In this document: one piece after another, positions 35,081 through 47,459 of the stretch
How positions within the stretch are numbered: the stretch's first letter is position 1
How the letters are laid out: every line of letters begins with the position of its first letter
Assembly: GCA_018296165.2 (NCBI GenBank)
Contig: JACKQL020000187.1
Coordinates: forward strand, 1-64,000
Source: Termitomyces sp. T153
Lineage: Eukaryota; Basidiomycota; Agaricomycetes; Agaricales; Lyophyllaceae
DNA: 64,000 bases
Reading direction: 5' to 3'
The notes under the pieces: model-generated
The model's database searches: none
Told to the model about the DNA's origin: nothing
The model's input: the letters and a program-made list of their open reading frames with translations, nothing else
Made by a program: the position numbers and the translations under genes

Positions 35081-35345
35081 CACCATTGGAAAGTCCTACC
35101 AGAAGTAGTGCTGGATATATCCATCAGGAGCAATGGAAAATGAAATCTGCTGGAATATGCAGTCCATCAATGACACTGGGCTGTTCAAGCAGATTTGTTG
35201 CTATTGGAGCTACTGAGCATTTTGCACCATTAGAAACTCCTACTGGAAGTGGTGCCAGATATATCTGTCAGGAGCAATGGAAAATGAAATCTGCCAGAAT
35301 ATGCAGTCTGTCAATGATGCTAGGCTGTTTGAGCAGATTTGTTGC
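35081..35345. repeat. 144-bp tandem duplication
   Basis: Copies start at 35,081 and 35,225, both with CACCATT, then RGAGCAATGGAAAATGAAAT. No gene is recognised from 34,943 to 35,622. Confidence 0.75.
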
Positions 35346-35622
35346 AAGTACTAGTTGTATATCCCTGGATGTAATGAGCTGCATCCTCTTTCAATCTCAC
35401 TGCTTGAGATCTCCTTTGTCTCTTTGAGATGATTGGTAGCAGGTCAGGTGATGCCTTGTGCTTCTGACATGTCAGTTGATGAGATGGTGTTTCCTTTGTT
35501 TCTGTTTCATGTGTGTCCTCTTCCTGGTTGAGAATTTCAAGAACAGATCTAGGAACTGCATAACAAGGAGACCCATCTGCTGGGCCATTGATTAAAGTTA
35601 ATAGGTTATTCTGTCCTCTTTG

Positions 35623-36480
35623 CTATAGCTGTTGTATAGTGAGATTGTTGACAATCTCAAGACTTATTTGGAGATCAAACATGGGTGCAGTGCCAGGTTT
35701 GCTGGATGGATCTGGCTCTACAGTGCTGGAATTGCTGGCCAGATTGCCTGACAGATCTGGTTGGCCTACAATGCCAGGTTTGCTAGATGGATTGGGTTGG
35801 CCTGCAATGCCAAGAGTGCCAGTGAGTTTGCCAGCCAGATCTGAGGAGCCTACCATGCCAGATTTTCTGGCTGGAGGATTTTCTGCCATATTACCACTGG
35901 ATGACCCAACATGCTTTTGTTTCCTTTGATGTTCTCCTTTCCCTTGAGTTGCCTTACATGACACTGCAGCAGCAGCCCTCTTTTCATGGCCAGCACAAGT
36001 GCCATACTCAGCAGGAACCCTGTCCTTATTCTTGTTGATATAAACCTTCCACCAGAAGGTATCACTGAATCCATGTTCTTCCTGACACTCTTCACCGAAC
36101 TTCAGAAGGTGCAACAGCTCTGACCAACCAAGATTGTGGGGATCCTTGAAACCCAGTGATTCAGGAAGATATCTTGAATTGATGAATTTGGTACAATTCA
36201 ACTGCACAGCATTGTATGGAGCTGATTTGTAGTGGAAGCCTGAGGCAATTTCTGAGAATTTTTTGGTGAGAAAGATTCAAAGAACCAGGACAATCAATTT
36301 ACTATAATGACTGTTTAAGTAGTCTCAAACAAGCATTTCCAATTCTGGCTGGGTTTGGACCATGTTGCTTGGTGGAGGTGGTAGTATTGGGAAACCATCA
36401 CTGTCTTGCTCAAGAGCAAGATCAGGATAGGCCAGGAGAGCAGATATGTAGTCCACCATCTTCTGTTTGAAGTCACCTAC
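35623..36480 (-). pseudogene. Unrecognised protein relic, minus strand
   Basis: The main open block (35,623-36,207, 194 codons) begins with FINSRYLPESLGFKDPHNL and FSDTFWWKVYINKNKDRVPA, then a basic segment and degenerate GQPNPSSKPGIVGQPDLSGN repeats. Upstream on the same strand, 36,300-36,480 continues in another frame with FKQKMVDYISALLAYPDLAL. I do not recognise a named domain. CpG is absent. Confidence 0.35.
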
Positions 36481-36526
36481 AAAGTCAGGAAACATATTTT
36501 CAAATGAATACTGGTTGGTCTGTGTC

Positions 36527-37287
36527 TGTTACAACCCACTCCCTAGATCCCTGACCTCATTCCCAGCCCACTCACTTTCCCAGAGTCCCCCCCCCAATGC
36601 TCCATCAAACCCCCCAACCATTGTACACCCTCCATGCCCACTCTGGGTAACTCTAATGCTTCTCCAGCAAACCCCAATGGCCCCCAGGCCCATGCTGACA
36701 CCTTCTCCACAGCCATTGACACTTCCCCTAACTGTCCTGAGTCCCAAGAACCCTCCTCCACCATTTCTGACTCTGTCATACATCACCAGCTCATCACCCT
36801 GGCTCACCTGACCTACTCTGGAGTACCACAACAACCTTGGGACAACCTGTATTCTTAGCTGATCCCATCAGAATATCACTGTAGCCTGCTCCCTGATCAC
36901 AACTGACACATGTTGACCCTGTATAGCTCTGCCAAGCCCCACTGCCACACCTGCTGTCCCCTGGAGCTCTCCAGTAGTCAGTATATAAGTCATAGAGTAG
37001 CTCCTCATACTCTAGTCTTGATATTGCTTAATGTTACCTATGGTTTGATTGTCTCCATCTCATGTTCATGTTCCATGTTACATTCTCTCTTATCTCCATC
37101 TCCTGGTCTTATCTCAGTCTTCCAGTCTTGTTTTGTCTCTATCTCTATTATCATTCTTGTTATTGTTTTGTATCTCCACTTGAATCTATTGTTGTTCTCA
37201 TCTCAATCTTGTCTCAACTCTGTCTTGTCTCATTTGACTCCATTCCCATTATTGTGTCCAAGTTCTCTCGACCTTAATGCTCTTACA
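36527..37287 (+). repeat. LTR of a plus-strand Ty3/gypsy fragment
   Basis: Starts TGTTACAACCC and ends CTCTTACA (761 bp). A TATATAAG box lies at 36,982-36,989, in the plus orientation. A gag start follows 18 nt later, so this is a 5' LTR. The long plus-strand frame across the LTR (36,910-37,305) is therefore not a separate protein. Confidence 0.6.
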
Positions 37288-37305
37288 AACTCCATGCTTA
37301 TAATT

Positions 37306-37695
37306 ATGACTTCTGAACATTTGTTAAACCAACTCCAAACCTTGCTATTTGCTCAGCCCCAAAATCCATCAACTCCCATTGATTCCCCATCAAGCTCTGG
37401 CTCTGCTCCCATCACCCACATAGCCTCTGCTTACTCTGCACCTACAATATTTGCTTCTGGACTTGTACCTGATGCCCCATCAAGTCTGCCCCTTCCCCCA
37501 CAACTCATCCTAGACTCCTCCAGACTACCCCGGACTTGTTCAGATCACTTCCCATTGCTTATCCTCTCAAGTCCCCCACATTTAGGACCTCTCCAAGTGC
37601 TCAGTTATCAGTGCAGGGAATCACATCTGCCTAGTAAGGATTTGCCCAGTGTAGCTGAGCCCCCATGGTCAGTAGAACCTGACAGTGTCAAGTGA
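37306..37695 (+). pseudogene. Gypsy gag start fragment
   Basis: An open frame from ATG 37,306, MTSEHLLNQLQTLLFAQPQN, then a Ser/Pro/Ala-rich stretch typical of chromovirus gag N-termini. It stops at 37,695. Downstream to about 38,040 only broken frames are found, so the rest of the element is missing. Confidence 0.5.
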
Positions 37696-38064
37696 GACAT
37701 ATTGTCATGTCTACAAGTACAACATGGCTAAAAAAAATTAAATTTGGCATAACATGCACCTACACCCTAAGAGTCATGCCTTCTTCAGCAATCTATCCTA
37801 CAACAGTCCAGCTCAACATGCCCATCTCCTTAAAACAAAGGATGTCTGCATCATCAAACTGTTTCAAACCATATTTGTCTGCCTTTCTAAAAAAACATCA
37901 GAACAGATCATGGGACAGAGAGCAGATACCAGACACCAGAGCAGATGGGAGACTGACAGCTCTACATTGGACAGAAGTGAGGATCAGACAGTGGGTACCA
38001 GATAGCAGATAGCCAGTGGGTTGAGGAGCAATATGATGACTTTGGAACAAAAAAAAAAGACTAC

Positions 38065-38700
38065 TCACTTGTGCTGGATATATAGCAGATTTCCTTTCTT
38101 GCTCCACTGAGCAGCTGTCCTCTGTAAGTGGTTTTCCTCCTCTGGACTTAGCCAATTCATAACATTTTTCACAGCCATATTGTACTGTGAAAATGCCTCT
38201 AGTTGTGAGCTGTCAAGATCCTCAACACCCAGCAAGTTTTTTATCTCCTGATTGATTTCCTTTGACATTGTTTGCCATAGCACATCCCTAACAGAAATTT
38301 CCATGAGTGCCCTTGGATCCTTATGTTGGTTATATGGTCTCTGGGAATTTTTTATGTAGTTTCCAACTTTCTACTGGAAGGCATTAGAAATCTGGATTTA
38401 GCAAATGTGAATGGGGACTCATCTTGATTTTCTCTGCCCACTCTTCCCCAGTTTCTGGTGCTGTTCCCTTACTGGCCCAGTAGTTGAAAATATCAGTGAA
38501 GATTTTATCTTTTAAGATGGTGGTTCTAGCCTGACAATTTGGCTCTCACCAGTACATTTCCTTATATGGTTCAAAAATTGCCCTCTCATCTGCAGTGAAG
38601 AGTGGTTCTGTTCATCTTTTTCTCATAGAAAATATTAGTTCTGATGCCTGGTGGACATTGGGTATGGGCTTATGGGACAAGAACATTTTGTAGGCCCATT
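38065..38700 (-). pseudogene. Unrecognised protein relic, minus strand
   Basis: Open block 38,065-38,304 (EISVRDVLWQTMSKEINQEI, NWLSPEEENHLQRTAAQWSK). A further upstream block on the same strand near 38,440-38,690 reads FEPYKEMYW and FTDIFNYWASKGTAPETGEE. The helix-rich pattern with W-spaced acidic segments recurs in unannotated Agaricomycete proteins, but I cannot name a domain. It may belong with the relic at 35.6-36.5 kb, separated by the gypsy LTR/gag insertion. Confidence 0.35.
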
Positions 38701-39756
38701 TGTTAAATTCAATTTTTGTCAAACACTAAATCACATGATCTATCACCCACATAAAAAACTTTCAGAGAATGCACTGGAGCCAGCATCTGCCCACCAGAGC
38801 AGATGAAGGCCAGCTGAGAAGGTCTGTCTCTCTCTGTGTCAAAAGACTGTCTGTCTCTTCATTGAATTGTCTTGCACCAATTGAAGAATGTTCATAGATG
38901 GCCTACCAGATCAGATGACCTACTGGATCAGATGTCTGTTCAGCAGACCAGACATTGGCCAGTGGTCCACAAGTTGCACCAATTCAATCAAATTGTCTTG
39001 TACCAGTCTTGCTAATTTTTTCCTCACCTACTAAGGGGCACATAGATTTCAGATAACCTTGAAGAACTACACCAGCTGTGATGAAATCTGATTTGTTGCT
39101 AATGTCACCAACACCAATGAATATCAGTTTTTCTATTGTCCCTTCTATTGTCTATCTTGGCAGACAGTCCAATGGTGGCTTTCCTACTTGAGCCTGGTGC
39201 ATATCACTCAAGGAAAACTTTCACAACAAAATTTTCTTTAAGAATACCTAATGTTGTGGAAAGATTGCTGATATTGATCATCATCTGCTGTGACATCTGC
39301 ACCTCTTCACATCAACCAATCATCTTGTATGGGGCTCATACCAATTTTCCTTTCCCATCTTGTGTGTGCTGCTACATATATTCCAAAAAATCTCCTGCTA
39401 GCAGGCACACTCTTCAACACCTCATTTGCACCATGAATTTGAATGCTATGATGAAGTGCCAGCAGTGCAAGTGACCAAAACCTACAGTTCTTAGGCAAAG
39501 ATATCTTATGCCTGCTGAAGAAAAAACAAGAGTCATCTAGAACTCTAGAGAGTTACCTATACTGGTCAAAGAATGAGTGCCCATTGGTCCAATTTGAGTT
39601 GTCACTTCTGCTGTGCCATTCCCAGCCACCAATGATGACCATAATTTTTTTGGGAATGCTACGATGGTAGATAATATATATCCTATCCCCATAAAGCATG
39701 GCAAGGTAAATTTTTATGGAAAAATTGTGCAACATATTATTGTTCATATCTTATAG
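38701..39756. other. Gene-free CpG-depleted stretch
   Basis: Only short frames are present; the 112-codon plus-strand frame at 39,136-39,474 shows no domain. It precedes the transposase and may include its 5' end. Confidence 0.4.
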
Positions 39757-42700
39757 ACACAGGCAGACTATCTCAATGGCTTCATCAACTATGTTCCCCA
39801 GTTGCTCAATGGTTTACTCAGTCATGAATCCATTAGTGATATTAGCCATTGTCATGCATGTCCTGAAAAGCATCTTGCATGATGGTGATGCCATGATTGC
39901 ATGGCAAGACTTCTTTGTCATAGGTGTTTATGCCAAACCTGCCAGTCCAACCCACTTCACCAACCAGAGATATGGAATGGCAAATACTTCCAGCCCATAA
40001 ACCTATCTGATGCAGGTGGCCATCTCTATGTTCCCTACTATGCAATTCACAATTGCCATCCAGAGTATGTCAACATTGTCATAGTGTTATCAGGCATGCT
40101 GAAATTACTAATACAGGTCATGATGAACCAATTGATATCAATGTAGAAACAGGGATCAATAGCAACATGTTTCTGGCACTGGATCCACCAGTGGAAATGC
40201 AGTTTTTATCAAGTAATCCATCCCTCAAAATGCAGTTTTCAGCAGTGGATCTGTCCCACAGGGTGGTGGATCTGCTGTCTGATCCATTGCTGCAGCAGGA
40301 GCAATGGTTTTTGTCAGTGGATTCCATGGATCTGGGGTCAAATCCATCAAATGTCTCCAGCCTACCTCACACACCCAAATTCTGGCTAGAATTCAGATAC
40401 TAGAGGAGGAGCAACAGGAACTAGAGGACAATGACACCATAAAAGATGGAGAACTGCCATTGGAACAAGTACCAATGGAAGATGTTTCTTCACATGAACC
40501 ACAAGAAATGGAGGAAAATTGTACTGCTCAGGTTGATGGACTTCCTCCCTCTGCAACCACTTCTGGTTTCAATCTGCCATCTGCATATGGGTGCCATATT
40601 GAGAGAATTGATTGCTTTAAAAACCCAATTGCATGCATTCTACACACAGCTGGTGTGCACTACATCAGTGCTATTGCATGTAAGTATTCTGGCCAAGATG
40701 TCTGGGTTGAGGATGTCATTTACTCCCAGCTGATTCCCAGCACATTTGATTGGACAAGAACATATTTTACAACAGCCATTCTGGACAATTTTCATCTGAC
40801 TAATTTAGAGTGCAAAGCCTCTGCTTATCAGCATTGGCAGAAACTTGTGAGGATTATTTTATCAATTGCTTCTTCAGGTGAAGTAGATAACCTCTATTGT
40901 GAATTACAACAACTTTTGCATTCATGGCACTGGTTAAAAAATTGAAATGGGCAGGTTTTGGACATGATGAGACAAAAGAACCAATGGCACCAGAGCATGG
41001 TGAGCTTGCAATATTCTGTCCCACTTGCCCTCAATCAGAAGTGAATATTCCATCAAACTGGGAAGAAGATCCATTTCAGTGGAAGTCCAATTGCTCATTG
41101 ATGATAGATGGAAACTTTAAGGCAAATCATGTCTGTTATCATAATCCTGCTCAGGATGTATGCTATTCCAAAGGAGGTGGAATGATGCCCAGGAGGGATA
41201 AACTTGATAACTATCTTAAGTTTGAAAAGAATAGACTGACAGTGAATTTTTCCTCAGATTGCTAACATGTGCCATTATTGATTGACTATTAATTAATGTT
41301 TGCATCCAAATTGCCCCCATCCACTGTCCAATATCCACAGTCCACTGTCCACTATTAACCTCCACTCCAGCTGTCTGGTGGGTCCATTGCCAGGGAGCTC
41401 CTTGTGAAAACACATTTAAGGCCATCAAAAAGGCACTTCTATTGAACAAATCATGCAACATTACTGGAGTTGTTGCAACAGCATGCACCTGCCATGGCTG
41501 CTTTGCTCCCAACAGCATAACAAACTTGATCCATGATGAAGGCCAAGTGTATACAGACTTTTTAACCACACATGCACTGAAGACAACCAACATGGAATCT
41601 ATTAAGCATCTCTTGCTGGTATATGACATAGCATGCCAGTAGTGTGTCAAGTTTTTCAAACAATTAGCAGAGGTGGGGGAAGTTTTACCAGATAATCTAC
41701 TGGTTAACTATGCAATTGGCCTCCTTCATGTCCATGGCCACAAAGAAAATTGCTTTTTCTGCTTTGCCCCATTATTTATTCCAGGAGTTAGCCACATTGC
41801 TGGGGAGATAATCATAAGTCTTTGGTCTACTCTCAATGAACTTTCACAGATGGCACAAACTGCTACTCTTGCACATCAGGCAGAAATTCTTGACAATGAT
41901 GTGCTCCTATGCTGCCTAGTGCCATGCAAGAAACCTAAAAAGAGGACCTAACAGTGGTCACTAGATAGGGTAGCTGGCAGTAGGAAGTTAATAAGTGAGG
42001 GCAAGTCAGTAACAGTCCCAGAGAACAAGAGTGAATGGGGTGTGAAGTGGAAGAGTGCAAAGAGTTGCTAATGCTAGCCTAAGTCACTAGGTGGTAAGGG
42101 AGAGTTGCTAGTAAAAGAAAGAGTCACTAAGGAAGAGCAAACTAAGCAGTATGAGGGGAGTTAGGAAGAGAAATAGGAGAGTGACAATAAAGAGACAGAA
42201 AGGGGGACAAACATAAACTAGTTGCTAGCCATAGTCACTAGCATCACTGAGTTGAAATAATGCTAAGGGCACCTGCAGTTGGTACCACACAAAGTCAAAG
42301 TCAAAGTCAGCAAGACTGTTGCTAAGTCATTGTCAATAGTGGGCAAAAGAGCAAAGTGAAATCTTAAGCTGGTAAGCTTAGAGAGAGAGGGGAATGGTAC
42401 TCTGTTTGTTGTCCCTGGCCTCTATGTACAGGCAGTATTTATATTGTTCATAAGTGTAGTATAAGAAAGGAGATAATGGTTGCCACCTGCAACAGTATCT
42501 GCCAAGATGCTTATGATACATACAAGGTGTCAATCTGGTAACCAAATAAAAGTTAAGCAAAGTCAATGTGATGTGTAAAGGTAATAAATCACAAGAAAAG
42601 AGCATGTCTGATGTCAATATCTGAAGTGTAGACACCATTCAAGTATGTTTGTAAGCTCAACAAGAAATATGATAAGTAAGAAATCACATGACTGTCAATA

Positions 42701-44450
42701 TGTCCCTTTTTGGGGGAAGGTGGTGTTGTTGCCAGGAAAGTTGCTAGTGACCATTGCTCAGAAAGGTCTTTGCCTTGTTGTTTTAGACCTAAATCCAGCC
42801 TCCTTGTAATATGGCTTGTAATTGATAAGTCTTGTGCTAAAATCCCATGCCAAGGCTCTGTCATTCCAGACCTTGAAAGTAGGCCTCACATGCTGGGTGT
42901 CATGACTTGTGCCATTTCAAGATAATCTTATCAACAATCATATGTGTGACTCCAACTAGAAGAAGTTACTTGATATGGTTCCTTCCCTATGCCAAAAATA
43001 CTTGACAGCCATTGAGATGAGGGAGGCTGCTGTTCATTATTTTGCTGAATAGTCTACAGAAATCTCAGCAGAACTGATATCAAGCTGGGAGGCTGAGATC
43101 ACCATTGCTGAAAGTCTGAGGGACCAAGACAAAAAGGCAATGGACATTCTTAAGGCTTGGACCATAGGCCTCCAAGCAAGATATGGTGATAATCTGGCAG
43201 ACACTGGATTAGAAGCCAGGGGCCAGATGCCAGATACTGATACATTCTAGATCCAACTTGCACTTGATATTGAAGAATGGCAGTGAGTCAAACCCAGATG
43301 GTTTCACCACTGTTACACTAAGTGCTATATCAGGATTGCATTACAAGACCATGTCTGTTGGATGAGTCAGCAGGCATGGGAGGATGAGTGACAAAAGGTT
43401 GAAGCAGACAGAGAATTGTTAAGGGTTCAACTGAATGAGGACTACACCACTTGAGGTGGATGAGATTCCTGATGCATTTAATGAAGAAATGTCAGATCAC
43501 AATGAAACATCACCATATCTGGCAGCAAACCCACTAGCCAGACCAGATCTGCTGTTGGAACTGGATTCTGCTGCACCAGAAGACTTTGAAATATCTTTGC
43601 CATCAACAATTGCTGGTGATTGTTCAGAACTGTCCAGTCTTGAAAGGCAATTGCATTTGCTCCAAATTGAAAGGCATATTCAAGCACTCCAAGAGCTCAT
43701 TGCTGAAAAATCTTTCATGTATTCTCATGTTGTCCATGTTGCTCCAAGAAAAAGTGTCAAAACCTGAGCCAGGGCATCAATTGACAAGATTCAGACAGCC
43801 ATTTCCAACAAAGCCAGGGCCTATGGAAAATGTCACAGTGCTCTTATGCAATTAGGCATAGATTCTGCATTTGACAAAAAATATTGCATTCTGCAGAAAG
43901 CAGATCTTGTGGCAAGCACAGCTATACATGATCCAAATAGTCCTGGATCATCAAGAATAAAGGTTTCTTGGATATGGCAAGCTAATCTAGATATAGAAGA
44001 TGACCCTGAAACTCTCTGTGAATGTAAGTTGCCTTCTGCTCAGATATCCATCTATCATTCTCAATCTGCCTGCTGATTCTGTTCATTCACCATATCTGTT
44101 CATTTGTTGTCAATGCATTGGCCCACTTTCCTCTTTGATTTGCTGGTATCAAATTCATAACCAATCTCACCAGTCCATTGGGTGCACTACCTCTGCACAA
44201 GAGCACAACAAAACAGATGGACAGAAGAATGTCAGCTTGTGACCAGTGAAATGGAATGGATTGTTTGCTATTTCCTTAAGGAGGCAGAAATCTGGTCCAA
44301 GAGGGGCATGTTAGCTAAGGAAAAAGGAGCCATTGCTGACAAAAAGGTGACCATATAGCATGAACTGAGTTCCTTGGCAACTGATAAGTTCAGAAGGGTA
44401 TACAATGATTTTACACCTCCTCAAAGAGCAACAACACCTTTGTAATGGAG
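39757..44450 (+). pseudogene. KDZ transposase (CxC type), interrupted
   Basis: Kyakuja-Dileera-Zisupton DNA transposase, common in Agaricomycetes. An N-terminal cysteine cluster at about 39,840-40,070 reads HCHACPEKHLA, then CHRCLCQTC and PEIWNGKYFQPINL. Middle: CKASAYQHWQKLVR, then (after a frameshift near 40,925) KLKWAGFGHDETKEP and ELAIFCPTCPQSEVN. Candidate catalytic acidic residues lie in MIDGNFKANH (near 41,100), LLVYDIACQ (near 41,620) and GEIIISLWSTLNE (near 41,800), with the conserved LLHVHGHKENCF between. The frame is cut at 41,898-42,933 by a solo LTR and resumes with CDSN, KKLLDMVPSLCQKYLTAIEM. The C-terminal part runs to 44,445 (QLVTSEMEWIVCYFLKEAEI, FTPPQRATTPL). Stops and shifts are scattered and CpG is absent. 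Confidence 0.82.
41898..42933 (-). repeat. Solo LTR in the KDZ transposase
   Basis: A 1,036-bp segment flanked by the 5-bp direct repeat ACAAT (41,893-41,897 and 42,934-42,938). Removing it with one repeat copy restores the transposase frame (ILDNHMCDSN). It is homologous to 26,650-27,739 and 56,450-57,520. A TATA-like TATAAATAC with CTGTACATAGAGG downstream sits on the minus strand near 42,420-42,445, which fixes its orientation. Confidence 0.82.
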
Positions 44451-45024
44451 AGTGTAATGGAATGAACAAATGGCTGATTATGCCATATATACTGGATTTG
44501 CCATGCACATCCCATCCACCATGCCAGATTCGCTATGCACATCATATCTGCCATGCCAACTGGAACTGTAAGGGTGATATCCAGAGTGATGGATCAGAGT
44601 CATGCAGCTGACAGAGGGGAATCTGAAGTATATTAGCAGAGTAAACAATGGTTCAATTAGTAACTAATCACCTAGCAGAGGGGAATCTGAAGAGAACAAG
44701 TCCAAGGATCCCTACTGCTCAGCATAGTGCATTAGTGGACAGTGGAGGCATGAGAACTACTATACAGCATGCTAGAGCTAATCCTAACTCTAGAACAATG
44801 ATTGATGAGGTAATATAGACAACTCTGCAGTTCTCTGAAGATCTCTGGGGTTCTGGAATGAGCACCAGAGACATCAAACAAACTGCAGAGGTGCTGGAAC
44901 AGGTCACAGAGGTCAGAAATGGAAGTCCCCTGACATCACCCCCCCTCTAGCATGCAGCGTCTTGATGCATGGGATCAAAGAAGTTCCTGATTGCTTGGTC
45001 TCTCTGTAAGATAGGGTAGATCCC
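44451..45024. other. Junction between KDZ and gypsy elements
   Basis: Contains short direct repeats (GCAGAGGGGAATCTGAAG, near 44,610 and 44,675). The stretch around 44,675-44,715 (AGAGAACAAGTCCAAGGATC) resembles 12,107-12,145 of the first gypsy element. No gene is recognised. Confidence 0.45.
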
Positions 45025-46410
45025 TTAGATGGTGCACAGAGCATTTGAGTGTCTCTTGTGGAACTCCATGATAAGTTTGGGGGTGTGGACATTCTCCTGT
45101 GGTTCCCAGGAGATATCCTTGATCCTGTAGCCCTTCCACTTCACCTTGTATTGTAGTTGTCTCCAGAATAAATGGCTATCCAATATTTCCTCCACCTCAT
45201 ACTCCTCATTGTTGTTGATCACCACTGGGGGTGGTGGGCATAGTAGGCATCACCCCAGAATAGGATCCTTCAGGGCTAGAGTCAGTTTGACTACATTGAA
45301 CACCAGATGGAGCTGACACATCCCTGTGGGGAGCCGGAGTCAATAGGCTAGGGGCCCTACCTGTTGTTCCACCACAAAAGGTCCTAGCTGAAGATGCAAT
45401 AGCTTTTTTGAGAGCTGGGTAATTGCAATGTTGGAGGCATCTAGATAGACTCAATCTCTAGGCTGGTATCTGTGCTCTGGGGTCCTCCCACAGTTGTAGT
45501 AATGCACCATGTTGTCCTTTGCCTTTGCTAGTGCTGCTCAAGCCTCCTCCTGTGACCTCCTCATCCAGTCCACAAACTTGTTCACTACCTCATTCTCCAA
45601 AGATCAGGCCTGGGGTTCAAAGCCCATGCATGGGTGCTGTCCAGTGTCAAGGAAGAATGGGGAGAACTGGGTGGATGTGTGAACATGGTTATTGTACTGA
45701 AACTCAGCATCAGGGAGGAGTTCATCCCAGTCATCCTAGCATTTGTTGCAGAAAAGGCAGAGATACTGCTCCAACTCCTGGTTCACATGCTCAGTCTGGC
45801 TGTTGGACTGTGAGTGGTAAGCAGTAGAGGTATGAAGCTTCACTCCAAGCAATCAGTAGAGCTCCCTGGTGTACTCCACCACAAATTATGGCACCCAGTC
45901 AGAGACATAAGCATTAGAGAGGCCGTGGAGTTTCTAGACATTTCTCTAGTACAGGTTTGCAGCACCAATAGTGGAGCAGGTGGTGTGAGTTGGAACAAAG
46001 TGCACTTGCTTGCCAAATGAGTCCACCACCACTATGATTGCATCATAACCATGGGCATTGGGGAGTTCCACAATGAAGTCCACAGATGCCATGCTCCATT
46101 GTTCCACTGGCACAGGTCATGGATGCAGCTGTCTGGAGAGGAGACAATGTTGGGGCTTGGTTCAGAGGCTTAGATTGCATGTACTAGTGTAGGATCCAAT
46201 ATACTGGGACATCTGGGGTGACCAGTAATTCTGCAATACCAGCTCTAGCATTTTCCAACATCCAGGGTGCCCTGCAATGCAGGAGTCATGGTGTTGCTCC
46301 ATGATCCTCTGCCAGAGCTCCAGAACATTGGGCACATAGATATGATCCCTAAAGGTCAGGATTCCATCCTGGAGGGCCCATTTGTCTGCATGGACTGACT
46401 CAGTGATACG
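45025..46410 (-). pseudogene. Gypsy integrase with chromodomain
   Basis: Upstream part: DKWALQDGILTFRDHIYVPN, then QQHHDSCIAGHPG with the zinc-binding histidines. Core: PNAHGYDAIIVVVDSFGKQV, and HSQSNSQTEHVNQELEQYL with the catalytic Glu region. It ends in a well preserved chromodomain, EYEVEEILDSHLFWRQLQY followed by KVKWKGYRIKDISWEPQENV. Several in-frame stops interrupt the integrase. Confidence 0.8.
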
Positions 46411-46411
46411 A

Positions 46412-47412
46412 TGTTGTCACACCATTGGGAACATAATAAACACCAGAAGTCAAAACAAACATTTATTAAGGCTGAAAACTGTAAGCCTCCTGGTAAAACA
46501 AGTCCCAGCAACATTATCCCTTTAAATACACCAGAAGAAAGACGGAACAGGATAGGACAAGGACTATACTAGACTATACACTCAATAATAGTCCAATCAC
46601 TGTAATGGGAGGGGAAGCATGGGACTGGCAAAAGCACCTGAGTGGCATCAATTCTGGCAAGATCTAGATCTGATCTAAGAATAACCAGATTGGAATGTTG
46701 ACTGAAAGGAGGTAAAGGGGGAATGAATGGAGAAAGAATGGAATGAAGGGAAGGGAAAGGAAGATGAATGGAAGAATATGAAATGAATGGAATGAAGGGA
46801 AGGGAAAGGAAGATGAAACGAAGAACCTGAATGGGAAAGAACCTGAAAGGAGAAGAATATGAAAGGAATAAAGGAAGATGAATGGAATGAATGGGAGGGG
46901 ACAGATGAATGGAAGAACCTGAATGGGAAAGGACCTGAATGGGGAAGAATATGAATGGAAGAAATACAAAGGAGGGAGAGATAAATGGGGCAAATGGAAG
47001 CTAAGAATGCAAAGGAGGAATGATGGAACCAGGAACTGGCCTGTGGCACTGAAACAGGCATGCCAAAAGGGGGAATTAGAATAACAGTTATGAATAAGGG
47101 GCTGGAAAGTATGGAACCAAAAGTCACATGTAGGGGGTGGTCTGTGCACTGTAGAAAGAGGTATAAATAGCCCAAGTAGAGTAGTAAATGGACAGGCAAT
47201 TAATAGGCAAAGGCTTGGTGGTTCCCAGGGAGTGAATCACTTAGGCTGGAGTTTATTGAGACCCCTCTGCATTCAGAATAGAAATATTTTGGAAGTAAAC
47301 CCCTTCAACTTCAAGCATTCATCAAGACATCAGTGTGGAATTGGAGTAGACTGCCTAAGTCTTCAAGAAAGCCCCAGAACTATCAGTATTACTCTAACCC
47401 AGTACTACATCA
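46412..47412 (+). repeat. Inserted LTR-like element with purine-rich tract
   Basis: About 1,001 bp, starting TGTTGTCACACC and ending CTACATCA, splitting the gypsy between RNase H and integrase. A TATAAATA box at about 47,161-47,168 points to plus orientation. Positions 46,720-46,960 are an almost pure purine tract on the plus strand, built from GAATGGAATGAAGGGAAGGG-type imperfect repeats. No convincing target duplication could be read. It is unrelated to the 1-kb LTR family above. Confidence 0.55.
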
Positions 47413-47459
47413 GCACTGATGGTATGCCCTGACTTCAGCACCTAAGCTGCCTGTGCCAC

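Noticed and set aside
36910..37305. Hydrophobic N-terminal half of a 261-codon plus-strand frame, at first suggestive of membrane segments
   Set aside because: It lies within the LTR (TGTTACAACCC...TTACA) downstream of the TATA box; only the part from 37,306 reads as gag.
46664..47199. Two long minus-strand frames rich in Phe/Ser/Pro
   Set aside because: They are read-through of the purine-rich GAATGGAATGAAGGG repeat tract in the inserted LTR.
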